Assembly (NCBI GenBank): GCA_964388665.1
Contig: CAYMBJ010000022.1
Location: forward strand, 1 to 54,457
Reading direction: 5' to 3'
DNA from: CALCCV01 sp964388665
GTDB taxonomy: Bacteria; Bdellovibrionota; Bdellovibrionia; Bdellovibrionales; Bdellovibrionaceae
Length of the DNA stretch: 54,457 nt
This document shows positions 45,293-54,236 of this stretch, in pieces. The position numbers were made by a program, and so were the translations under genes. How positions within the stretch are numbered: position 1 is the first letter of the stretch; each line of letters starts with the position of its first letter. The notes below the pieces were generated by a model. The model was given only the letters and a program-made list of their open reading frames with translations. It had not been told where the DNA came from and made no database searches.

Positions 45293-46138
45293 TTAACGAA
45301 TCTGATTGGTGCTTTCAAAAATTTTGTCAGCCGATTTTTCCACAAAGCCTTGATAAAGCTTTCCATCCGCCATTGGGTAGCGCTTGGCAAATTCATAATA
45401 GCATCCGGGAACTTTGTAATTTCCATCACTAAATGCAATTTCGATTTCACTCGCCATAGTGGAGCTTTGCTCCAAATAGACCTGAGGTGAACCTTTGATC
45501 TCACCGCCCGATGTGTTCATTACAAAGCCGTGGCCTTTTAGAAAGGCGTTCACTTTGGTGAGGTCATCATAAGCTTGGAGTTGATTGACATTAACTGTAA
45601 AGTGATTCGGTCGAAAACCAAAGGCCGCCAACCACGCCGCATACTCGCTTTCTTTGATCAGCTCTTGGTAGATCTGATGACTCATTTGCCAATGGCGACC
45701 TGAGTACAAAAACTTTGGATCGACGACGACCTGTTCAGGAATTTGCTCAATCAGCTTTAGGCAAACCTCGCGAGCAAAGGGAGAGACAAGATTTAATTCT
45801 AATTCAGAAATGAAAATCTTTGGCATGCGCGGATTGGAGTGTTCAAAGTGCTCGGCATAAAGTTTTTTCTCGATGAATTTGTAGTCGCCCTTTTTGTGAT
45901 ATCCCAACTGAATAAAATGTTGGGCCAAGCGGTGCAATCCCACTTTGGGATGCTCAAAGGTCCGCAATGCGATATGATCATTTTCGACCTTTTCTCCCGC
46001 GGCAGAAAAGAGATCATAGATTTTTTTTGCGTCAGGATTGAGTGCGCAGTAGTCCAGCCACATGTCCTGCAGGAGACCTAGGAGCACTTGCTCTTGCTGA
46101 GCTGGATCTTGGTTTTGCTTTCCTGTCACTTGGTTCAC
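45293..46138 (-). CDS. 2-oxoadipate dioxygenase/decarboxylase-like (HglS, DUF1338)
   Basis: A 281-residue non-haem Fe(II) enzyme family member. Probable metal ligands of the 2-His-1-carboxylate site are H55 (DHIALRTF), H179 (RPNHFTV) and E249 (YYEFAKRYP). The strongly conserved GEIKGSPQVYLEQSST segment and the C-terminal FVEKSADKIFEST are present. HglS turns 2-oxoadipate into 2-hydroxyglutarate in D-lysine catabolism. Whether this copy shares the substrate is unknown; no other lysine-degradation gene is adjacent. GTG 46138 has AGGAGGTGA just upstream. Confidence 0.88.
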   Translation of the reverse strand: MNQVTGKQNQDPAQQEQVLLGLLQDMWLDYCALNPDAKKIYDLFSAAGEKVENDHIALRTFEHPKVGLHRLAQHFIQLGYHKKGDYKFIEKKLYAEHFEHSNPRMPKIFISELELNLVSPFAREVCLKLIEQIPEQVVVDPKFLYSGRHWQMSHQIYQELIKESEYAAWLAAFGFRPNHFTVNVNQLQAYDDLTKVNAFLKGHGFVMNTSGGEIKGSPQVYLEQSSTMASEIEIAFSDGNYKVPGCYYEFAKRYPMADGKLYQGFVEKSADKIFESTNQIR

Positions 46139-46275
46139 GGGTCACCTCCTCATAAGTCGCTAGTTTTACCAAGGATTGGACCTATGTCTCTAACTTTTCG
46201 CAGGAGATCGCGACAATCTCAGGGAGACTCGGTGACGCAACGAGTCTGGCCTGTCGTCAGAGGTAGGGGATTGCG

Positions 46276-47313
46276 ATGATGAAGGATATGGTCCCCAGCA
46301 ATCAATTCAAAGAGCTCGAAGATATCCACGCTAAAATCAGTGAATTGGGCGATCTCGTTCGTGTCGAGGTGCTTGGTCATTCTGAGGGCTACGGGCATCG
46401 CTTGCCCATTCATAAACTCACTTTTGGATCTCGCGATCCACGCGCCTGCACACTTGGTCTGGTGGGTGGAGTGCACGGCTTGGAGCGAATAGGTGCGCAG
46501 GTGTGCCTTGCTCTGTTCAAATCACTGAGCGAGTTGATGCTCTGGGACGAAACCACACGGCGCACGCTCGAAAAGGTGAGAGTCTTTTTTATTCCTCTCG
46601 CCAACCCCGTGGGCGTTCTGATGAAAAAGCGCGCCAATCCTCATGGCGTGGATCTCATGCGAAATGCACCCGTGCAGGGAGATGATCCGCCCTGGTTACT
46701 GGGAGGTCAGCGCTATTCACCGCGGCTCCCCTGGTATCGCGGCCCGGTGGGAGCGGCCATGGAATTGGAAACTCAAGCCATAATCAAAGCCGTGACAGAA
46801 GAGGGCTTTAACAGCCGCTGTTTGATCACGTTGGATCTGCATTCTGGGTTTGGTTTGCGCGATCGCATCTGGTTTCCCTATGCTAAGACGCAAAAGCCTT
46901 ACCCCGGCATCGCCTATGCCCATTCGTTTAAATCTCTGCTAGAGCGCACCTATCCTCATCACTTTTATGAAGTGGAACCACAGGCCAAAAACTACACCAC
47001 TCATGGAGATATCTGGGATTATCTCTATGACAGCCACTTGGCTTCGGCCGCAGGGCAGGGTGTGTATTTGCCCATTTGTCTAGAGATGGGCAGTTGGTTG
47101 TGGGTGAAAAAAAATCCATTGCAACTTCTCTCTGCTGATGGTCCTTTCAATCCGGTCAAGAAGCATCGCCATCAGCGCATTTTACGTCGCCACAACACTT
47201 TGTTCGAATTTTTATTGCGCGCCATCTCTTCGCCCGATGTATGGGCGCAGTTGGGGCAGGAACAAATGCTAAAGCACGAATTGCAAGCGCGAGAAGTTTG
47301 GTATGGGACCTAA
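46276..47313 (+). CDS. M14-family zinc carboxypeptidase-like protein
   Basis: A 345-residue cytoplasmic-type protein with M14 metal and catalytic residues: HxxE ligands H67 and E70 (GVHGLERIG), the third ligand H189 (LDLHSGFG) and catalytic Glu E270 (ICLEMGSW). The NPxGVDLMRN segment (substrate carboxylate/Arg region) is present. It looks like the succinylglutamate desuccinylase/carboxypeptidase side of the family; the substrate is unknown. No signal peptide. The start has GAGGTAGGGGA upstream, with two ATGs in a row. Its 3' end overlaps the alpha/beta hydrolase gene by 11 bp. Confidence 0.82.
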   Translation: MMKDMVPSNQFKELEDIHAKISELGDLVRVEVLGHSEGYGHRLPIHKLTFGSRDPRACTLGLVGGVHGLERIGAQVCLALFKSLSELMLWDETTRRTLEKVRVFFIPLANPVGVLMKKRANPHGVDLMRNAPVQGDDPPWLLGGQRYSPRLPWYRGPVGAAMELETQAIIKAVTEEGFNSRCLITLDLHSGFGLRDRIWFPYAKTQKPYPGIAYAHSFKSLLERTYPHHFYEVEPQAKNYTTHGDIWDYLYDSHLASAAGQGVYLPICLEMGSWLWVKKNPLQLLSADGPFNPVKKHRHQRILRRHNTLFEFLLRAISSPDVWAQLGQEQMLKHELQAREVWYGT

Positions 47314-48175
47314 AGTTTCACCTAGAGCTTCGCCCAAAGTTTCGCCCAAAGTTGCTGGCGACGGTGGATCCTCAAAATCATCTGACACTGACAATGCCAC
47401 TGATGCTGACTCTGCGACTGCCACTGCAACTGATGGTCGGTCCATCATTTTGCTCCGTGGCTTGGGCCGCGGGCACGGACATTGGGGTTGGTTTTTAGAA
47501 GAAATCTCTAACGCCCTTGGGCGGCACAATGTTCATTTTTTTGATCTGCCTGGAAATGGCGACCAATGGGAGAGACCAAGCTTCACTACGGTCCAAGAAA
47601 ATGTCGACTACCTCATCGAGCAAGCCAAAGGAACTCCGCGACCTTGGCACATTTTGGCCATCAGCATGGGCGGCATGATTGCTTATGAGTGGGCACGCCA
47701 GTGTCCTGAGGATGTCGCTAGTCTTGCGCTGATCAATTCGAGCTTTAGCGGCAGAAATGGCTTTTATGAACGCTTGCTGCCAAAAAATTATCTGCCAATC
47801 TTAGCCATGCTCATGGCCAGTGATCCAGAGGGCAGCGAAAAGAAAATTTTAGATATTGTCGTTAATGATCCACTCGCGCGTGCCCGCGCTTTGCCGTCTT
47901 TGGCTGAGTTCTCTAAAAAGCACCCCTTGAGTCGTAGTAATTTTTTACGTCAGCTCGCGACAGCTTCGCGAGTGAAGGGCTATGAGCCACCACCAGTGCC
48001 GGTGATGCTTTTTGCTAGCGCCAAGGATCGCCTGGTGTCGCCCAACTGCTCTCAATCTGTCGCCAAAGCCTGGAAGTGTCCGATAAAAATTCATCCACAG
48101 GCGGGGCATGACATCCCGATCGACGATGCAAATTGGCTTCTACAAAATTATGTGAACTGGCTGACTTCGCTTTGA
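47303..48175 (+). CDS. Alpha/beta hydrolase
   Basis: A 290-residue alpha/beta-fold hydrolase with a probable catalytic triad Ser121 (AISMGG), Asp242 (AKDRLVS) and His269 (AGHDIP). The nucleophile elbow lacks the usual first Gly (A-I-S-M-G). Residues 1-45 are low-complexity (SPKVSP repeats, then Asp/Ala/Thr repeats), unlike the folded part, and could be a linker or misassigned start; no later ATG is available before the fold begins. The start at 47303 overlaps the M14 peptidase end by 11 bp, so the two are co-translated. Substrate unknown. Confidence 0.85.
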   Translation: MGPKVSPRASPKVSPKVAGDGGSSKSSDTDNATDADSATATATDGRSIILLRGLGRGHGHWGWFLEEISNALGRHNVHFFDLPGNGDQWERPSFTTVQENVDYLIEQAKGTPRPWHILAISMGGMIAYEWARQCPEDVASLALINSSFSGRNGFYERLLPKNYLPILAMLMASDPEGSEKKILDIVVNDPLARARALPSLAEFSKKHPLSRSNFLRQLATASRVKGYEPPPVPVMLFASAKDRLVSPNCSQSVAKAWKCPIKIHPQAGHDIPIDDANWLLQNYVNWLTSL

Positions 48176-48178
48176 ATG

Positions 48179-48715
48179 CTAGAATTGATTTTTGAACATC
48201 ATGGATTCCACAGGTCGCTGCAGTTTCTCTGTGTACTTGGCGCTATTTTTAACATTGTAGGGGACGGCCACTTCGCCCATGACTTCAAAATAGATCAATT
48301 GGCCAACTGGCATTCCCGCGTAAATGCGCACGGGTTTTTTAACACTGATTTCTAGCGTCCAGTAATTGCAAAAACCGATGTCGCCTTTGCCGGCAGTGGC
48401 GTGAATATCAATTCCGAGGCGACCAACGCTGCTCTTTCCCTCGAGAAAGGGCACATGCTTGTGAGACTCCGTGTACTCTTCGGTCACGCCCAAATAGAAA
48501 TTATCGGGCGTGAGAACAAAGCCCTCTGGGGGAATTTCAAAAGTTTCAATGCGATTGTGTTTCTTTGCATCCAAGACGCTATCAACATAAACACCAAGGG
48601 TGGCGCCAAGATGCACATCATAGGAATTGGAACCTAAACACTCGGGGCGAAATGGCACAATTTTAATCGCACCTTCGTCCATGTTCAATTTGATCTGCCT
48701 GTCTGTCAAAATCAT
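48179..48715 (-). CDS. dcd: dCTP deaminase
   Basis: A 178-residue trimeric enzyme making dUTP from dCTP, which feeds dTMP synthesis. The LEGKSSVGRLGIDIHATAG region and the NYWTLEIS segment, with the catalytic glutamate, match the dCTP deaminase/dUTPase superfamily. The length is slightly below that of the E. coli enzyme. The sequence KGDIGF replaces the more common R-I-D-P-G-W. It is convergent with the alpha/beta hydrolase gene (3-bp gap). Upstream is an inverted repeat (AGGATAT/ATATCCT, around 48752-48774). Confidence 0.9.
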   Translation of the reverse strand: MILTDRQIKLNMDEGAIKIVPFRPECLGSNSYDVHLGATLGVYVDSVLDAKKHNRIETFEIPPEGFVLTPDNFYLGVTEEYTESHKHVPFLEGKSSVGRLGIDIHATAGKGDIGFCNYWTLEISVKKPVRIYAGMPVGQLIYFEVMGEVAVPYNVKNSAKYTEKLQRPVESMMFKNQF

Positions 48716-48807
48716 GAATCACTACATCCTATTGAGATACGCTTTTAGGATATCCCATTGGCATATCCTTTTTGGCAGAAGCTGACAAAAACCAAATCAG
48801 CTTTTGA

Positions 48808-48987
48808 TCACTTCGTTTCGCGGTGAACAGTGTGCCGGCGAAGATTGGGATTGTACTTCTTTTTTTCCAATCGACCTGGCGTCGTGGTTTTGTTTTTTGT
48901 AGTGGTGTAGCGAGAAGGTGGTTTGCCTTCGCCGCGTGCTTCGGTGCACTCCAAAGTGATTATCAATCGCCCAGATTTCTTTGCCAT
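48808..48987 (-). CDS. rpmG: 50S ribosomal protein L33
   Basis: A 59-residue protein, so short that standard ORF cut-offs may miss it. Residues include ITLECTE, YTTTKNKTTTPGRLEKKKY and the closing HTVHRETK, typical of L33. Zinc-type L33 proteins have two CxxC pairs; here only Cys14 remains and the position of the later KYC cysteine is Asn (KYN), so this is a cysteine-poor, probably zinc-independent form. ATG 48987 has AGGAG six bases upstream. A hairpin AAGCTGA/TCAGCTT (48783-48806) directly follows the stop and may be its terminator. It is transcribed toward dcd. Confidence 0.92.
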   Translation of the reverse strand: MAKKSGRLIITLECTEARGEGKPPSRYTTTKNKTTTPGRLEKKKYNPNLRRHTVHRETK

Positions 48988-49146
48988 CGTCGACTCCTCA
49001 TATCAAAGAGACCGGACTGTAATAGTATAATTGCCGCTTGTAAAGCCTGAATCCTGTCTCATTCGAGGCTCTTCATGCATAGCGTTATGGCGTGGGGAGG
49101 GCTTTTCCATGTAGACAGTGTCGCTGAGATCAATTGAGATAAAACC

Positions 49147-50439
49147 ATGAGTAAAAAAGATGATCCCAATGACAGCAAAAGGCCAAGGCTCAATTCCGAG
49201 CAGATCGAGGGCGAAGAGCCCAACTCGGGCGAGGAGCCTGCTCCTACCGAGGAAGAGGCTCCCAGGCGCAAGATAGGCAAAAAATGGATGCTCTACACGG
49301 CGTTGGGGTTGATAGGCGTTGCCGCCATCGCTTTCTTTTTTGTAGTGCCGCGCCAGGTGGATAAAAAGGCCAATGCACTCTATCCCAAGACAACGGAGAA
49401 TCAGTATCTTTCGGTTCCTGAGCTGCATGCGGACCTTTTTGTCGCCGATCTGCATGCCGATACCTTGCTCTGGAATCGGGACATCACCGAAAAGTCTTCG
49501 TTCGGCCATTGGGATTTGCCGCGAATGGCAGACGGCAATGTGGCTTTGCAGACTCTGAGTGTTGTTACCAAATCGCCAAAAGGCATGAATTATGACTCCA
49601 ATGGTGACGACACAGATTCCATCACCACATTGGTGATCGCGCAGCGCTGGCCAGTGGGCACCTGGAGCTCCCTCAAAGAGCGCGCTCGCTTTCAGGCGCA
49701 AAAACTCAGTGAGGCGGTCCGCGCCAGCAATGGTCAGGTGATTTGGGTGCAAACTCGTCAGGATCTCGAAGAGTTGCGGCAACTGCGTTTTGAAAACACC
49801 AAGGTCTTGGGTGTATGGCTTTCCCTGGAAGGCTCCCATGCTCTCGAAGAAAGCATAGCAGCCATCGACGATCTCTACAGTTGGGGCTATCGAATGCTTG
49901 CCCCCACCCATTTTTTTGACACAGTTTGGGCGGGCTCTAAGCATGGCCTGCAAAAGGGCGGGCTCACCGAATTGGGCAAGAAGTGGGTGCGCAAAATAGA
50001 AGACAAAAGCATGATCATTGATGCTGCTCATGCATCCGAAAAAACGGTGGTGGATCTCCTCGAATATGCGCAGCGGCCATTTATTGTTTCTCATGGCGGT
50101 GCGCGCGCCGTTTGCAACAACAACCGCAATCTTTCTGATGAGCTGCTCAAGCAAATCGCTGCCAAAGGTGGATTGGTGGGCGTCGGTTTTTGGGAGGACG
50201 CCACTTGCGGAAAAAGTGTAGCGGCCATTGTAAAAACGCTATTGCACATGGTGGACGTGATGGGTGAGGACCATGTGGCGCTGGGCAGTGATTTTGACGG
50301 CTATGTTTCTTCTCCCATTGATGCTGCCAATGTTGGCCAAGTCACAGCTCACTTGGTTCGCGCTGGGGTTGCAGAAAGCACGATACGCAAAGTGATGGGC
50401 GAAAATGTCTACAATTTTTTGACCAAGTACTTGCCTTGA
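49147..50439 (+). CDS. M19-family membrane dipeptidase
   Basis: A 430-residue protein with a polar, acidic N-terminus, one membrane segment (about residues 48-67) and a periplasmic catalytic domain of the renal dipeptidase family. Zinc-binding residues are present: H103 and D105 (DLHADTL), a Glu in LEGSHAL, His in APTHFFDTVW and His in VSHGGARAVCNNNRN, plus the final Asp in GSDFDG. These enzymes split dipeptides, including D-containing ones. The predicted anchor would hold it to the inner membrane facing out. The start ATG 49147 lacks a strong Shine-Dalgarno sequence. Confidence 0.88.
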   Translation: MSKKDDPNDSKRPRLNSEQIEGEEPNSGEEPAPTEEEAPRRKIGKKWMLYTALGLIGVAAIAFFFVVPRQVDKKANALYPKTTENQYLSVPELHADLFVADLHADTLLWNRDITEKSSFGHWDLPRMADGNVALQTLSVVTKSPKGMNYDSNGDDTDSITTLVIAQRWPVGTWSSLKERARFQAQKLSEAVRASNGQVIWVQTRQDLEELRQLRFENTKVLGVWLSLEGSHALEESIAAIDDLYSWGYRMLAPTHFFDTVWAGSKHGLQKGGLTELGKKWVRKIEDKSMIIDAAHASEKTVVDLLEYAQRPFIVSHGGARAVCNNNRNLSDELLKQIAAKGGLVGVGFWEDATCGKSVAAIVKTLLHMVDVMGEDHVALGSDFDGYVSSPIDAANVGQVTAHLVRAGVAESTIRKVMGENVYNFLTKYLP

Positions 50440-50460
50440 AATACTGACTGAGCCTCAGCC

Positions 50461-50528
50461 CCTAAAGGTCCTGAGAGTAACTGAGGCCGACAGCTGGGTG
50501 GCCCCAACTTTTGATGTCGGCCTTTAGG
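50461..50528. terminator. Inverted repeat between convergent genes
   Basis: Two arm pairs: CCTAAAGG (50461-50468) with CCTTTAGG (50521-50528), and GGCCGACA (50485-50492) with TGTCGGCC (50515-50522). They share the bases CC, so two alternative hairpins are possible. It lies between the stops of the M19 dipeptidase gene and the small secreted protein gene, 22 and 14 bp away, and most likely ends both transcripts. Confidence 0.6.
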
Positions 50529-50541
50529 ATCTATTTGTTTC

Positions 50542-50832
50542 CTACCATCCCCTATAGCCGCGATAGCCGTTATACTGTGATTCCACTAGGCTCGTCTTGT
50601 GGTTGGTGCTCCAAGTGTCGTCTTTGCCCTGTCCGTTGACATGGGTGGTTGTTTTGGAGTTATTGCTCTTGTCATGCTTATTCGAATTTTTGCCATTGCC
50701 TTCTGGCTTCTGTTGCCCTGATGAGTACCTGGCGCCCCAACCGTCGGGGTTGTTCATTTGGCCTAATCCAGGTTCTGCTGAGGCTGGTAGCGCCGCCAGG
50801 GCAAAGGCCGCTGCTAAAAATAATTTTGTCAT
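50542..50832 (-). CDS. Small secreted protein, unknown function
   Basis: A 96-residue protein: a clean signal peptide (core LFLAAAFALAAL, cleavage near PASAE) and a mature part of about 77 residues, rich in Asn, Gly, Lys, Ser and Tyr, with no cysteine. It ends YNGYRGYRGW. ATG 50832 has AAAGGAAAAAA upstream; a start 14 codons earlier is unlikely. No family is recognised; it may be a small surface or structural peptide. Confidence 0.7.
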   Translation of the reverse strand: MTKLFLAAAFALAALPASAEPGLGQMNNPDGWGARYSSGQQKPEGNGKNSNKHDKSNNSKTTTHVNGQGKDDTWSTNHKTSLVESQYNGYRGYRGW

Positions 50833-51182
50833 ATTTTTTCCTTTCGTTAGAGTTATTAAACTGTTATTCGTCAATCATCTCCCGTGTCCAGACGATTCCT
50901 GGCAATCAATGCATCGCAATTATAAACTCACAGACTTTTCACGTTGTTGCGTCGAGAATCACATCATTTTTCTTGAAGCTTGACATATGGGGCTTGGCAA
51001 CGGAGTTTTCCTGAAAATTCGGCATGCGATCTGGGCGAATAGGCCTCAATCAAACCAATCTAAACCAAATCAAACCAAATCGAAATCCAGGGGTTTAATG
51101 ACGGCAGCTCAAAAAAGGAATAGATCAGATGAGGATGCCAAAGTTGGCACCTCGGTGAAAAAATAATGGAAGTCTTTGGCAC
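50833..51182. other. 350-bp region before RND pump
   Basis: It holds four 10-bp AT-rich units of the CAAACCAAAT type (about 51048-51087), phased near one helical turn. A possible 22-codon frame (ATG 51098 to TAA 51166) and a palindrome at 51131-51152 follow. No complete gene is present. A perfect TTGACA (50980-50985) is oriented toward the pump, but no strong -10 is seen. Confidence 0.5.
51131..51152. promoter_or_regulatory. Possible operator upstream of RND pump
   Basis: GAGG-A-TGCCAA-AG-TTGGCACCTC is a 10-bp inverted repeat with a one-base bulge, centred at about 51142, 31 bp before the pump start. Palindromes of this size are typical TetR or MarR binding sites for efflux genes, but no regulator gene is nearby in the window. 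It could also be an attenuator hairpin. Confidence 0.4.
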
Positions 51183-54100
51183 ATGATTTTATTTTTCGTA
51201 AAGAACAGAGTATCAGCCTGGATTATAGTTATCGTCTGCTGGTTGTCCGGTTTGTATCTTTTTTCGAAAATTGGATTGAGCGAGCTGGCAGATATCGAAA
51301 CCCCTGGCGTCTCTGTCGAAATTGAATTCCCAGGAGCATCTCCCGATTTAGTTGAAACCGAAATTCTGATTCCACTTGAAAATACACTATCATCGGTCAA
51401 TGGCGTTCAGTCTATGTTTTCTACAGCCAGCCAAGGGATGGCTTCGGTTTATCTTGAGTTTCCCTTGGACAGTGATCTCAACAGCCTCTCCGCAGACGTT
51501 CACTCGGCTGTGCAAAGAGCTTTGCCTGAATTTCCGGACGATGTGAAGCCACCCGTTGTTTTAAAGGCCAGTGCCGATGACCCTGTAATTTTGTGGGCCG
51601 CTTTGCATGTTGACGAAGTGGTGGACGAAGTCGGCCTTATGAACCAAATGCTAAAGCAGATAAAGCCGCAGTTGACCCTGATCGATGGTGTATCTGAAGT
51701 TCTGGTAGGGGGAACGGTAAAGCCGCAAGTGAATGTCAGATTGAATCCAGAAAAAATGGCATCGCTGGCGCTGTCACCGAATGACATTATTGAGAGCATC
51801 AAGAGCGAGCATTTTGAGAGCCCAGGAGGACATCTCATCACTGATGACGCAATGAAAGAGTATTCTGTTAGAACACTTGGCCAAGTCACCTCGGCAGCGG
51901 CGCTTGCGCTTATTCCTATTCACCGCCGCTCGAGTGGCGAAATGAATTTTCGTGCGACTAAGGTTGGTGATGTCGCCAATGTCGTTGCAGGACTGGGCGA
52001 GGTGCGAAACTACAGTCGTCTCAATCATAAAAAAGCCATCAGTATTGGCTTTAAAAAGCAACGGGGCGCCAATTTATTCAAAGTGACAGAAAGAATTAAG
52101 GCTCAGATGACGCAAGTTCAAAAGGTACTGGGCCCTCAATTTAACTTCATTACGACCTATGACAGCAGTCTCTATGTACAAAAAAATGTGCAGAATCTTT
52201 TGATGACGATTTTTCTCTGCTTGTTGGCCACGGCTGTGATCATTTTTTTGTTTTTGAGTTCGGCACGCTTGGCGTTGATCACCATGTTGATTATACCCAC
52301 AGTCCTGCTTGGCGTATTCCCATTTTTGCAGATTTTTGATTTTACTTTGAACAATTTTACCTTGCTCGCGCTAGCGGTCGCAGTCGGCATTATGGTGGAT
52401 GATTCCATTGTGATTATCGAAAATATTGTGCGCAAACGAGAGAGTGGCTGCTCGGCCTTTGAGGCTGCAACTCAGGGAACAAGCGAGCTTGTGGGACCCA
52501 CCATCAGTACAAGCCTTGTATTGATTTGTATGTTCTTACCGATCTATTTGATCAAGAGTCCGCTGGGCCAGTCATTTTGGGAATTTTCAGTTGTTTTTTG
52601 TGTAGCCTTGATTCTTTCAACCTTTTTTTCGCTCACCTTTATTCCGATGGCCTACTGCCAGTTTTGTGCAAAGGAAAATACAAGATTGAATCGAAAAGGA
52701 TTCGCAATTCAGTTTGCACAGGGATCTTGGTACGCGCGATTTTTACGAGGCGTTTTGCATCGGAAAGGTTTTGTTGCCCTGGCGTCCTTCGCACTTTTTG
52801 TGCTTATGATATTGCAATTTTACTACTCACCCAAGGAGCTGCTACCCTACACAGACGTTGGCGAGATTAAGATCACGACGTTTGGCCCACCCGGCTCTTC
52901 GATTCATTATACTGACACACATCTATTGCCAATTGAAGAGACACTTGGCGCCACTCCTGGAATTCAAAATATTTTGGCTGTTGCTGGAGACATTCGTTCC
53001 AATGATGTGAATCGAGGAGAGGTGTATTTGCGCTTGGATGACTATGGCGATCGGATGAAAAACAATCTGAGCCAACAGGTGATCGCTACCAAAATTCGCG
53101 AGGACTTGAAGAAAATTGAAGGAGTAAAGGTTCTGGTAAATGATTCTGGTTCAAATGGACTTTCCTCAGGCTCTGCTCCAGTGGATTTTTATATAATGGG
53201 TCCCCAGTGGGATCGCCTCATTCATCTTTCTAACTCAGTGCTTTCGGGCATGGGAAAAAGTCGACTCTTCACTGATTTTGATGCGCAGTATGCTAATGAT
53301 TTGCCTGAGGTGAAAATTGTGCCAGATCGAAGAAAAATGGCTTTGCACGAAGTGAGTGTTCGAGAACTCACTTGGACAATCACGGCGCTGATTGGTGGCC
53401 TCAAAATTGGAAAGATCAATACCGAATCGTTTCAGCAAGAGATTAATGTCAGAATTGGTGAAAACCAGATCACGCACCCAAGTGAGCTTTACAATATTCA
53501 GGTCCGAAACCTGTATGGGAATCTTCTGCCGATCACGGCATTTGTGGATATATATGATTCCAAGATAAATCAATTCATCACTCGTATTGATCGCCAAAAG
53601 GCCATTCGCGTGACCAGTCAGCTGAGTCCTGGAGTGTCTTTGAGTCAAGGTGTCGAGCGGTTACATGAGATTTTTGATGAGCTCCTTCCCAACCAGTATT
53701 CCAGCAAATGGGCCGGACAATCGCAGGAAGCATTCACCACCCAGGAGCAGGTGAGCACGGCCGCCATGATCGGAGTCGTTGCGATTTTTGTGGTGCTTGC
53801 ATTTCAATTCAATAGTTTTTTGATTCCGCTAGTGATTCTGTTTTCAATTCCACTTGGCTTGATTGGAGGTCTCACGGTGCTGTGGCTTTCATCAGTGACC
53901 ATCAATGTCTACAGCGCCATCGGGCTTATACTGGTGATAGGCATCGCTGTTAAAAATTCAATTCTTCTCGTAGATGCAATTGTGCAAAAGCAGAATCAAC
54001 ATAGTCCACTGCCCGAAGTGATTGAACGTTCTTGCTTGAGGCGATTTCAGCCAATTATGATGACGGCGCTATCGACTATCGTTGGGACCGTGCCGATTCT

Positions 54101-54236
54101 TTTTTCAAGCAGCATGGGATATGAAACTCGGCAACCCATGGCAATCGCACTGATTGGCGGAATCGTGTTTGCAGTATTCTTTACATTGAGTTTTCTGCCT
54201 GGAATTTTTCTATTCAGTCGTTCGAAAAGTATATAG
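51183..54236 (+). CDS. RND efflux transporter permease (HAE-type)
   Basis: A 1017-residue inner-membrane proton-driven efflux pump. Each half has a first membrane helix, a large periplasmic porter domain (about residues 30-330 and 555-840) and five closing helices. Conserved charged residues of the proton path are visible in VAVGIMVDDSIVIIENI (two Asp in helix 4). The second half has VIGIAVKNSILLVDAIV (helix 10). The sequence is closest in style to the multidrug/HAE1-like group, not the heavy-metal group. Neither the membrane-fusion adaptor nor an outer-membrane channel is in the window upstream; they may lie beyond the right edge or elsewhere. Confidence 0.9.
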   Translation: MILFFVKNRVSAWIIVIVCWLSGLYLFSKIGLSELADIETPGVSVEIEFPGASPDLVETEILIPLENTLSSVNGVQSMFSTASQGMASVYLEFPLDSDLNSLSADVHSAVQRALPEFPDDVKPPVVLKASADDPVILWAALHVDEVVDEVGLMNQMLKQIKPQLTLIDGVSEVLVGGTVKPQVNVRLNPEKMASLALSPNDIIESIKSEHFESPGGHLITDDAMKEYSVRTLGQVTSAAALALIPIHRRSSGEMNFRATKVGDVANVVAGLGEVRNYSRLNHKKAISIGFKKQRGANLFKVTERIKAQMTQVQKVLGPQFNFITTYDSSLYVQKNVQNLLMTIFLCLLATAVIIFLFLSSARLALITMLIIPTVLLGVFPFLQIFDFTLNNFTLLALAVAVGIMVDDSIVIIENIVRKRESGCSAFEAATQGTSELVGPTISTSLVLICMFLPIYLIKSPLGQSFWEFSVVFCVALILSTFFSLTFIPMAYCQFCAKENTRLNRKGFAIQFAQGSWYARFLRGVLHRKGFVALASFALFVLMILQFYYSPKELLPYTDVGEIKITTFGPPGSSIHYTDTHLLPIEETLGATPGIQNILAVAGDIRSNDVNRGEVYLRLDDYGDRMKNNLSQQVIATKIREDLKKIEGVKVLVNDSGSNGLSSGSAPVDFYIMGPQWDRLIHLSNSVLSGMGKSRLFTDFDAQYANDLPEVKIVPDRRKMALHEVSVRELTWTITALIGGLKIGKINTESFQQEINVRIGENQITHPSELYNIQVRNLYGNLLPITAFVDIYDSKINQFITRIDRQKAIRVTSQLSPGVSLSQGVERLHEIFDELLPNQYSSKWAGQSQEAFTTQEQVSTAAMIGVVAIFVVLAFQFNSFLIPLVILFSIPLGLIGGLTVLWLSSVTINVYSAIGLILVIGIAVKNSILLVDAIVQKQNQHSPLPEVIERSCLRRFQPIMMTALSTIVGTVPILFSSSMGYETRQPMAIALIGGIVFAVFFTLSFLPGIFLFSRSKSI

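Noticed and set aside
49003..50154. Minus-strand open frame of 383 codons opposite the M19 dipeptidase gene
   Set aside because: It has no recognisable domain, while the plus-strand frame has all M19 zinc-binding motifs. It is a codon-bias shadow.
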